Positions 19,906 through 27,200 of a stretch of 64,000 nucleotides of DNA are shown one piece after another. Numbering within the stretch: the first letter of the stretch is position 1; the number at the start of each line of letters is the position of its first letter. Under the pieces are notes generated by a model that was given only the letters and a program-made list of their open reading frames with translations, had not been told where the DNA came from and searched no databases. This DNA is from Oscillatoria sp. CS-180 (lineage in GTDB: Bacteria > Cyanobacteriota > Cyanobacteriia > Phormidesmidales > Phormidesmidaceae): positions 1-64,000 of the forward strand of contig NZ_JAQMUB010000087.1 in the NCBI RefSeq assembly GCF_028330965.1, read 5' to 3'. The translations under genes and the position numbers were made by a program.

Positions 19906-19971
19906 GATAAGAGTGGATGAGTTTCAAGCTCTAAACGACTTTAAAGCGCTCTGACCTGTTGCTCTTATCCT
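19904..19971. repeat. Inverted repeat after the symporter gene
   Basis: Arms AGGATAAGAG (19904-19913) and CTCTTATCCT (19962-19971) are perfectly complementary with a 48-base loop, overlapping the symporter stop codon. It could end or process the symporter transcript before the next small gene. The long loop makes it a weak terminator candidate. Confidence 0.4.
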
Positions 19972-20000
19972 TCTTTTGCCTTCATTCTTTCCTTATCCTT

Positions 20001-20225
20001 ATGGCTTTCTTTCGGTCTTATATTGCTCCATTGCTAATTGTGCTCACCTTCTTGATTGCCATGCTGGCAGTGAGTGCGCGGATCTTTTTGCCGAACGACA
20101 TGATGGCTCCTGCCCCCATTGAAGAACCCATTGGACAAGCAGATACCGATGTCTTCTCAGCAGCAGACGATGTGGTTCCAGACGTATCTTGGCTAATACA
20201 AGGATTGCCGGATCAAGCGTCATAG
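20001..20225 (+). CDS. Small single-span membrane protein, unknown function
   Basis: About 74 residues from ATG 20001 (MAFFRSYIAPLLIVL). One transmembrane helix (about 8-28, PLLIVLTFLIAMLAVSARIF) is followed by an acidic, Pro/Asp/Val-rich tail of about 45 residues. A start at 19959 would add 14 hydrophobic residues. It lies between the symporter and the acetyltransferase on the same strand. No family was recognised. Confidence 0.5.
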   Translation: MAFFRSYIAPLLIVLTFLIAMLAVSARIFLPNDMMAPAPIEEPIGQADTDVFSAADDVVPDVSWLIQGLPDQAS

Positions 20226-20249
20226 TCGTTGAACTAGAGAGGCTTCTGA

Positions 20250-20720
20250 ATGTCGTTCGAGATCCCCGGCTATCAGCTAAGGCGAGGGTCGCGCCTGGAC
20301 AGAGCGCTGCTACTGAAATTCCTCAGTCAAACTTACGAGGAAACAGCTGGGACGCGGACGTTTTTCCATCTAGAGCAGCAGGTAGAGCGACATTTTTCTA
20401 ACCAAACGCCGCTATGGTGGGTTGATCCTGAACAGGAAACTCTGAGTCCAATTGCCTGTCTGTGGTTAGGGAATGCCGTGGATCAACAGCAAGGCGATCG
20501 CCATAGCTATGTGCTCATGCTGTACGTTGCACCCGAGCATCGACGGCAAGGCATTGCAACAGCTCTGATGCACCATGCTCAAGACTGGGCCAACGCGAGA
20601 GGCGATCACCAAATTGGGTTACAGGTCTTTGCCAATAATCCGGGGGCGATCGCGCTCTATCGCAAACTGGGCTATCACACCCACTCGCTATGGTTGACTA
20701 AACCGTTGACAAAAACCTGA
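20250..20720 (+). CDS. GNAT-family N-acetyltransferase
   Basis: The 156-residue protein has the GNAT acetyl-CoA-binding motif A in VLMLYVAPEHRRQGIATALMHHA (about residues 87-109, RRQGIA being the pyrophosphate loop). The following NPGAIALYRKLGYHT segment is typical of RimI-like enzymes. It would acetylate an amine substrate or protein N-terminus; the target is unknown. The start ATG is 24 bases after the preceding small gene. Confidence 0.88.
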   Translation: MSFEIPGYQLRRGSRLDRALLLKFLSQTYEETAGTRTFFHLEQQVERHFSNQTPLWWVDPEQETLSPIACLWLGNAVDQQQGDRHSYVLMLYVAPEHRRQGIATALMHHAQDWANARGDHQIGLQVFANNPGAIALYRKLGYHTHSLWLTKPLTKT

Positions 20721-20768
20721 AGCCAATCCTCTCAGCTATTTATACTGTGGAGGAATGCTGAATCAGCT

Positions 20769-21368
20769 ATGGTGACTGCAATGAGTACGCCCACGGTGTC
20801 GCTTCCTACTCCTCTCATTCTGGAACTCACACTAACGGATGAACAGTACTATCAGCTCTGTCAACACCACCGCGATCTGAAGTTTGAGCGTACTGCTACG
20901 GGAGAGTTGATTGTGATGTCACCCATAGGGGGAAACACGGGCAGGTACAACGTCAAACTCACGACTCAACTCGATCTATGGAATACCCGAACTCAGCTAG
21001 GTGAGGTGTTTGATTCATCAACAGGGTTTAAGCTGCCGAACGGCGCTGATCGCTCACCTGATGTTGCTTGGGTGAGAGGCGATCGCTGGCATACACTTAC
21101 CCCTGAGCAGCAAGAAAAATTTGTTCCCCTCTGCCCTGATTTTGTCATTGAGCTAATGTCGCCTAGTGATTCCTTAGAGCGTACTCGTCAAAAGATGAAT
21201 GAGTACCTTGAAAATGGAACTCAACTGGGCTGGCTTATCAACCGAAAAGCAAAGCAGCTAGAGGTTTTCCGTCCCCGTCAATCTCCAGAGATACTCAACG
21301 CACCTAACATCATCTCTGGAGAAACTGTTCTGCCCGAATTTCAATTGAATTTGAGCGTAATTTGGTAA
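20769..21368 (+). CDS. Uma2-family (DUF820) putative endonuclease
   Basis: The 199-residue protein belongs to the large cyanobacterial Uma2 family, which has a PD-(D/E)xK nuclease fold. Features: TDEQYYQLCQHHRDLKFERTATGELIVMSPIGG, SPDVAWV (catalytic Asp), PDFVIELMSPSD (catalytic Glu) and NGTQLGWLINRKAKQLEVFRP. Such genes occur in tens of copies in cyanobacteria, often near mobile or decaying DNA, and their role is unproven. ATG 20781 (residue 5) is an alternative start. It sits at the left edge of the toxin-antitoxin zone. Confidence 0.88.
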   Translation: MVTAMSTPTVSLPTPLILELTLTDEQYYQLCQHHRDLKFERTATGELIVMSPIGGNTGRYNVKLTTQLDLWNTRTQLGEVFDSSTGFKLPNGADRSPDVAWVRGDRWHTLTPEQQEKFVPLCPDFVIELMSPSDSLERTRQKMNEYLENGTQLGWLINRKAKQLEVFRPRQSPEILNAPNIISGETVLPEFQLNLSVIW

Positions 21369-21454
21369 TGGTTTTTCCTAATTAGATCTTGAGTCAGCGT
21401 CCCACAAGGCATCGATTTGAAAAATGTTAGGTGGCGTCATCACGGTTTACGTTT

Positions 21455-21694
21455 TGCGAGACGAGCATTTCTAGGGTAAGTTTAACCAACAGCACATTCG
21501 CCATACGGTTCTGGAAGGCAGATTTTCAATACAGCCGTTGATTTCTTCAGCATTCAACCCTCGCTTGTATAAATCGAGAGGATTAATCGCTCAGTAGGCA
21601 ACGCGATTAATATCAGTCTTTGTGAAATCATTTCCTTTGAACAGCAAAGGTTATTTTGAGATTCTGGCAAGGGCATAAGAACAGCAATCGCCAT
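21455..21694 (-). pseudogene. Decayed DUF433 antitoxin-like gene (copy 1)
   Basis: The minus strand at about 21520-21575 encodes LYKRGLNAEEINGCIENL, matching YKRGLNAEEICDRIGNLTL of the intact DUF433 gene at 23885-24190. The presumed start around 21694 shares the leader AACAAATGGCGAT with the other copies, and the 3' part resembles the intact C-terminus. Between them the frame is lost. The core match is clear; the outer limits are estimates. Confidence 0.55.
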
Positions 21695-21703
21695 TTGTTC
21701 CTT

Positions 21704-21988
21704 CTACTTTTTCAGCCTCAATCTCGCTGAAAGCGTCCTCTTTAGAGCTACCCTCAGCCGGATAACTTGAACAAGCCAAGATTCTATAGTGTCTGCATTG
21801 TGAAGGTTAGTGAAGAATGAGGCTTTCTCGACAATTTCTTCTGGCAAAACCAAAAAGGCAGTTTGCCTATTCACTGCGATAGGTGCTTCCCAAGCCGTGT
21901 CGTCATCGGCTTGCTGCTCAACGATGTCATCAATTTCTACTTCGGATAGTTCTCTGCTTCGGTTAGGGCGGATACTCATAGTGGCCAT
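21704..21988 (-). CDS. Small antitoxin-like protein, unknown family
   Basis: The 94-residue product starts MATMSIRPNRSRELSEVEIDDIVEQQADDD. It has an acidic N-terminal half and a C-terminal segment (ESWLVQVIRLRVALKRTLSARLRLKK) rich in basic residues. Size and the pattern 'RSRELSEVEIDDIV' recall small cyanobacterial proteins found beside toxin genes, so an antitoxin role is suspected but unproven. It is divergent from the vapBC-like pair, with 85 bases between starts, and lies directly beside a DUF433 relic. Confidence 0.55.
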   Translation of the reverse strand: MATMSIRPNRSRELSEVEIDDIVEQQADDDTAWEAPIAVNRQTAFLVLPEEIVEKASFFTNLHNADTIESWLVQVIRLRVALKRTLSARLRLKK

Positions 21989-22073
21989 CCAGTGATGATG
22001 CGAACAACGTTACGTTCTTTGAGCTGAAAGATTATCTTGAGGAGACGTCCCTTAAGCTACAGCAACCAACACC

Positions 22074-22343
22074 ATGAACACTAAGCTGATCGATTCTCTA
22101 ATTCACATCATTCAATCCCTTACCGTTGAAGAGCGTCAGGCCCTAGAGGCTGAACTTCTCAATGCAAATTCTGCACCAATGCACACTGCAGAAGCTGACC
22201 AACTCCCTGACTTGAATAGTGAACCTGTGTTGCAAGGTTCTAAAGCCTCGGACCTCCTGCGATTTGCTGGTACCTGGACCGGCAATGACTTCGAAGAATG
22301 CTTAGAACTCGTTCATGAAACCCGTTCTAAGGCTGAGTTTTAA
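22074..22343 (+). CDS. Putative VapB-type antitoxin partner of the following PIN toxin
   Basis: The 89-residue protein begins MNTKLIDSLIHIIQSLTVEERQALEAELL, a helical segment common in cyanobacterial antitoxins, and ends with LLRFAGTWTGNDFEECLELVHETRSKAEF, the type of tail that occupies a PIN active-site groove. Its stop overlaps the next start as TAATG, the tight coupling expected of a type II toxin-antitoxin operon. The role is inferred from position and size. Confidence 0.75.
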   Translation: MNTKLIDSLIHIIQSLTVEERQALEAELLNANSAPMHTAEADQLPDLNSEPVLQGSKASDLLRFAGTWTGNDFEECLELVHETRSKAEF

Positions 22344-22795
22344 TGGTATATCTCCTTGATACCAATCATTGCAGCCGCATCATTAATGGTGATACCACTC
22401 TAATCGACCGTCTACAGCAGAATGCTAATGTCGGTGTGTCTACCAGCGTTATCGTTCGAGGTGAACTTATCTTCATGGCTCAAAATTCTCAACAGCGAGC
22501 TAGTAATCTTCAGCGAGTTCAAGCCTTTCTTACAGCCATTGACCTGTATCCAATAAATAAGAGCATCGGCGATCGCTACGGCGAACTCAAGGCTAAGCTC
22601 TACGAACAATTTGCCCCTAAAAAGCGCGATCAACGCCGACGCACCAAAATTCAAGACCTCGGCTTCGATGACAATGATCTTTGGATAGCCGCTACAGCCC
22701 TTGCGTATAATCTCACCGTAGTTTCTGCAGACAGCGATTTTTCCCGCATTCAACAGGTACAACCTTTGCAATTAGAAACTTGGTTTTCCCCTTGA
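22343..22795 (+). CDS. vapC: VapC-like PIN-domain ribonuclease toxin
   Basis: The 150-residue PIN domain has all four acidic positions: Asp in LLDTNHCSRI (about 6), Glu in VIVRGELIF (about 35), Asp in FDDNDLWIAATAL (about 113) and Asp in VVSADSDFSRI (about 131). Members are Mg-dependent RNases that cut specific tRNAs or rRNA when free of antitoxin. Translationally coupled to the gene upstream. The reading frame is intact, so this pair is probably functional, in contrast to its neighbours. Confidence 0.88.
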   Translation: MVYLLDTNHCSRIINGDTTLIDRLQQNANVGVSTSVIVRGELIFMAQNSQQRASNLQRVQAFLTAIDLYPINKSIGDRYGELKAKLYEQFAPKKRDQRRRTKIQDLGFDDNDLWIAATALAYNLTVVSADSDFSRIQQVQPLQLETWFSP

Positions 22796-22912
22796 TCTTT
22801 GTTCTTTCGTTTGGCTGCTTTGTAGGGACGTTCTGATTTATTCAAGTTTTCTTCAAATGACGCTTTCGACAAGAGATTACACTTCTGTAAACGTCAAACT
22901 TTTGTCAAAGTT

Positions 22913-23056
22913 GCTGATTTCTTCGGCATTCAACCCTCGTTTGTCCCAAATGACAATACGACGAACAGTAATGCCTCTTCCGCGACATGAGGACTTCCTC
23001 CATGCAATCTAGGTGTGTGTAACCAGCGTGCCGATGTCAATTGATGCGATCGCCAT
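22913..23056 (-). pseudogene. Decayed DUF433 antitoxin-like gene (copy 2)
   Basis: From ATG 23056 the minus strand encodes MAIASIDIGTLVT, nearly identical to MTIASIDIGTLVT of the intact gene at 24190. It then loses frame (two bases missing near HTP/LHG) and loses one more base a little further on. After correction it reads LHGGSPH, GITVRRIV and KRGLNAEEI, ending abruptly near 22913. This is a truncated, frameshifted paralogue of the 101-residue DUF433 gene. About 110 bases on its left (22796-22912) hold nothing recognisable. Confidence 0.75.
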
Positions 23057-23109
23057 TTGTTTCTTCTCAGATTTATACAAACTTTTCAGAGAGGCAATTA
23101 CAGTGCTAA

Positions 23110-23349
23110 TTACCTACTGGCATTGAGCACAGTGAGACCCACAATTTCATCTTCATCGTCATAGCGAATCACGATATCTTCATCAGTTAACTCGCTATCA
23201 CTGGAGGATTTGGGAAGATTGTAGAAATCGATGTAGAGAACATCTGCTTCTGAGTCATAAAGCATCGAGAACGGACGCTTGGGCAAATCATGGAGCACAG
23301 GTAAGAATTTTAGGTAGTCTCGTGCTTCTCTGAGGTTTGCTATGGCCAT
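23110..23349 (-). CDS. DUF2283-family small protein (putative antitoxin)
   Basis: The 79-residue protein has the DUF2283 pattern SMLYDSEADVLYIDFYN followed by an acidic region and IVIRYDDEDEIVGLTVLNAS. DUF2283 proteins are often the partner of small nuclease-like toxins. The ribosome site AGGAGG sits eight bases before ATG 23349. The ATG lies inside the last codons of a frameshifted toxin-like gene upstream (10-base overlap), so the two were an operon. It may now be an orphan antitoxin. Confidence 0.75.
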   Translation of the reverse strand: MAIANLREARDYLKFLPVLHDLPKRPFSMLYDSEADVLYIDFYNLPKSSSDSELTDEDIVIRYDDEDEIVGLTVLNASR

Positions 23350-23640
23350 CGTTGTTGCCTCCTATTGAGAGAGTTGATTCTGCGGGTTGAGAAGGCAGTG
23401 ATTATAAAACCATCTTCATTTTCTTCCCGGTAAACGACAACTAGCCATCGTTCTGACTCTAGCTGTTTAACTGCCATCAAAGCATTCATTACCCGCTAAG
23501 ATGCGATCAGGATTTGTAAGGGTCTCTAGAACAAGCTGCTGCTTATCCGCAAGAATGCTGTGGCGAACAACAATATGCTGCCAGCGTTCGTCTAGTAAAC
23601 GGATGAAAACGCCATTACGAGAAATTGCTTTCTTCGGCAT
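23340..23640 (-). pseudogene. Frameshifted small toxin-like nuclease upstream of the DUF2283 gene
   Basis: From ATG 23640 the frame encodes 52 residues (RWQHIVVRHSILADKQ, ETLTNPDRILAGNE) and then stops at 23467. Dropping one base (T on the minus strand at 23484) restores a continuous frame: ALMAVKQLESERWLVVVYREENEDGF, then IITAFSTRR, ending at TAG 23340-23342, about 99 residues in all. The pattern HIVxRH...NPDxIxxG...VVVYRE..DGFIITAF is that of a small family usually paired with DUF2283 antitoxins and thought to be a nuclease toxin. Either a real inactivating insertion or a sequencing error explains the shift. Confidence 0.7.
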
Positions 23641-23760
23641 TCACTCCTCGCTGCGATCGCCCTTATCGTTGCATAGAATAGTAGGCTGTACGTCAGCAAT
23701 AACCCGTTCAATTAATCCGTCAAGGTCTTATTCGGCCTGTTTGGTCGTGATTGCATCCAT
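23641..23760 (-). pseudogene. Remnant of a Phd/YefM-type antitoxin gene
   Basis: From ATG 23760, with a good GGAG ribosome site, the minus strand reads MDAITTKQAE, an in-frame TAA, then DLDGLIERVIADVQPTILCNDKGDRSEE and a stop. MDAIT..QA..DLDxLIERV is the N-terminus of YefM/Phd antitoxins, normally about 80-90 residues. The stop most simply came from CAA to TAA, and the C-terminal half is missing. The stop abuts the ATG of the frameshifted toxin-like gene (TGA ATG), near a GCGATCGC palindrome. Confidence 0.65.
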
Positions 23761-23884
23761 CAAAATCTCCTTCGAACTGCTGTCGTTCAACTGTCGTTCA
23801 TTGACCTGATTGGCTGAGAGGAGAAAAATCGCCTCGGGACAGCGTGTGACTTCAAGAGCGCAAATACTGGCCCAAAAATATCAA

Positions 23885-24190
23885 CTAGTTTTGCATCTCC
23901 GCGGCAGAGTGAGTGAAGGTTAACTCTAGACGCTTTGCTTCCGCAGCTTGCATGGCCAAATCAGTCTCTACCTCGGTTTTGTTGGCGTGGTAGTAAGTAA
24001 GAGCTGCATAAGCTTCTGCAAGCGTTAAATTCCCGATGCGATCGCAGATTTCCTCTGCATTCAACCCTCGCTTGTACCAGGCAACAATGCGACGCACGGT
24101 AATGCCTTTACTTGCAATATGGGGACTCCCGCCATGTAGGCCAGGTGTACGTGTAACCAGTGTGCCGATGTCAATTGATGCGATCGTCAT
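23885..24190 (-). CDS. DUF433-family protein (VapB-like antitoxin), intact copy
   Basis: The 101-residue protein has the DUF433 core GLHGGSPHIASKGITVRRIVAWYKRGLNAEE (written here as landmarks GGSPHIASKGITVRRIV and YKRGLNAEEI), a winged-helix-like DNA-binding fold found in antitoxins that pair with PIN-like DUF5615 toxins. No toxin frame follows; the next 125 bases are degenerate. Two decayed paralogues lie at 21455 and 22913, so this is the surviving member of a local family. It is 68 bases downstream of the STAND gene on the same strand. Confidence 0.82.
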   Translation of the reverse strand: MTIASIDIGTLVTRTPGLHGGSPHIASKGITVRRIVAWYKRGLNAEEICDRIGNLTLAEAYAALTYYHANKTEVETDLAMQAAEAKRLELTFTHSAAEMQN

Positions 24191-24258
24191 TTGTTTCTCT
24201 TTATATTTATGTAAGCCCTTCAGAAAAATCGTTATGGTGCAACGCTTGTTATTCGTAC

Positions 24259-27200
24259 TTACTCATTCTCTATTGCACCAAGAGACTTCAAGGTATTTTT
24301 GACAGTTTCAGTCAAACCTTTTGTTCCAGTAATATTCATTTCTTGATATGGTTTGATACGCTTCAAAGTCCTAATACAAGAACCATCTCGAATATTCCAT
24401 ATCTTAATTAATCCGTTTTCATCAGCACTAATAATCTTATCTCCTTTAGCATTAAATTGAATTGAACGAATAGATGAAAGATGGCCCTCGAATGTTGCTA
24501 AACATTTTCCATTCTTGCTGTTCCACATCTTCACTAGACAATCATCACTACCAGTTACAAGAATCTGACCATCATTGTTAAAATTGACTTTTTTGATCTG
24601 GGCACTATGACCTTGAAAGGTTTGTGTACAATCACCAGTACCAATATTCCAAATTCTTGCGATATAGTCATCGCTAGCGGCTGCAAAAGAACTACCGCTT
24701 GGATGTAGTGAAAAAGATCGGATCCAATTCGAATTGCCTTTAACTGTCCTTAAACATTCCCAGGATTCGCAATCCCATATTCTTAGAACAAAATCTTCGC
24801 TGGTGCTAAAAAGCAACTTTGAAGTCGAAGCAAATCTTACTGTCTTGATCTGCCCCATATGCCCATACAGTGTTCTGATGCAGTCTCCAGTATTGAAATC
24901 CCATATTTTGACTGTTTCATCTTCACTTCCCGTAGCCAGAATCTTGTCCGTGCATGAAAAATTCAGTGTATTTACGACATCATTATGACCATGTAGTGTT
25001 CTTATGCACTTTTTAGTTTCGATATTCCATATTTTAGTCGTGTGATCAGAGCTCCCGCTAGCGAGAAACTTACCATCACGAGTAAAATCGATAGAAAGTA
25101 TCGGATTGGCATGTCCACTTAAGCGATATACGCTACTTTCTTTGCATATGTTCCACAGTTCTATGTCGTAGTTTTGCAAAGGAAAAGTTTGAGAACTAAC
25201 TGCTATTGTTTGTCCGTCTGGACTTGGTTTTATCGCCTCAATCCAATCTATATGACTCTGGAGTATATCTATACATTTTCCTTCGTAAACATCCCAAAGT
25301 CGGATTGAATTGTCTTGACTGCCACTAGCTAAGATACGATTTTCAGTATGAAAACTTATAGATTGCACCCAAGTAGTATGTCCCTTTAAAAGTCGAAAGC
25401 ATTGTTCTGATTCGATATTCCATACCCTGACTATAGAGTCACTACCTGCGCTAGCGAAAAGATTTCCATCTCTACTAAAATCAACTGAATTGATCTGCCC
25501 TTTATGCCCAGTAAAAGTTCGAATGCATTCTCCCGTAGATATATCCCATAGTTTCGCAGTACCATCTTGACTACCACTAACGAGCAAATTCTTGTAGGGA
25601 TGAAAGTCAATTGATTTTACCCAATTCTTATGGCCAGATAGTTTCTTTAATATGTTTCCAGTTTGAAAATTCCAGAGAATGACCGTGTAATCATCTCCAC
25701 TGCTAGCGATGATGTTTCCATCCTTACTAAAAGTTGCAGAACGCATGTATCCAAAAGTGCCTAAGGATAACTTTCTGAGGCATTCACCAGTTTCGATATT
25801 CCAGAGTGCTAAAGTGTGATCCTCACTTCCGCTAGCAAGAATTTTTCCGTCAGGACTGAAAGATACAGAGCGTACTGGTCTGTCATGCCCTTTCAATATC
25901 GTAATGCAATTGTCTTCAAGCAAAACCCTGTTCGAAATATCCCAGAGTTTAATGCTTCTATCATAGCTTCCAGTTGCAAGAAGCCTACTATCAGGACTAA
26001 ATGCAACTGCTCGAACAAGATCTGCATGACCTGAATGACTTGTAAGTTTTCGAGCATCGCTGTCCCAAAGGCAAATTTCTCCGTTCAAATGACCCGTTGC
26101 CAACAAAGAACTATCTACATTAAATGTGACTGAGAATACAGCACCAAAAGATTGAGCAAAATTGTTGCGGCTAAAAGTTGCATAAGAAAAATTGGTTTCC
26201 CTCAAGATAGCGCGAGTGAAGTCGCCACCAACAATAATAGTCCTGCTCAAATCTAATTTGGCTAAAGCTGCATGGTTAAATCTTAAGAGAAGCGTTGCGG
26301 CATTACCGGCAATGCTTCTAACTTCTGAAATAGACTGATTGCGAGTATTTAGAATTAGATGTAGTAGTTTTTTTTGAATTGACTCCTTCAAATCCAACAT
26401 TGGCAAAATAAGTTCGATTACTGCCTTTTCTAAAACTTCCTTTCCGAATGTGCTGTTCAAGTTGACGTGATCTTTGAAGTATGCCAAATCAGCCATTTCG
26501 GAAAAGTCAGGTGCGAGAATGTCTAGTTCAGCAGCAAATTTGTAAGCAACAAAAAACTCAAGTAAAGATCGGTGGGCTGGGGTGTAGTCGCCTTCGGCGT
26601 TGCGGATGAGCATGGTTTGGCCCATCATGTCGTAGTGCCAGTGATCGAGGTCTTTTTGTTCTTCCACGGCGGGGCCGAATAGCTTGCGGATGCGATCGGG
26701 GAATTCGCGATAGTTGATGCTCATACGATCGCTGCTCAGCATTTCCCAGGACAGCTCACACATAAAATAGAGCTTGTCGGCCATTGAGGTGAAGGTGCGT
26801 TCGGCTTTGATGTCGCGCTCCATTTTGTGGCGGACGGCGTAGAGGTAGACGCGGGACATGTCTACGGGTTTGCCAGCTTCGATGTCGGGAAGGGCTTCTA
26901 GGATTAACTCTGTAAGGACGGGGCGGCGGGCCAGGTCAAGCAGCTCGGGATTGCCCATGATTTGCTCGACGGTGGCGGGTTGGGCTTGGTGGGAAAGGAC
27001 TTGATGAATCTGCTCGTCGTCGAATTTTTCTAGCTCCAGCACTTCAAACTGAGGGGTTTCTCCAGTCAAGTCCTTCGTGGAGGCTTGCAGTTCGGCGTTA
27101 AGCAAAGCACGGCCTTCTTTGGCTTCGGGGAAGTGTTCGGTGCGGCAGGTGAGGATGACTTTGGCTCCGGGCACGACGACCTTTGCCAGTTCCCAGAAGT

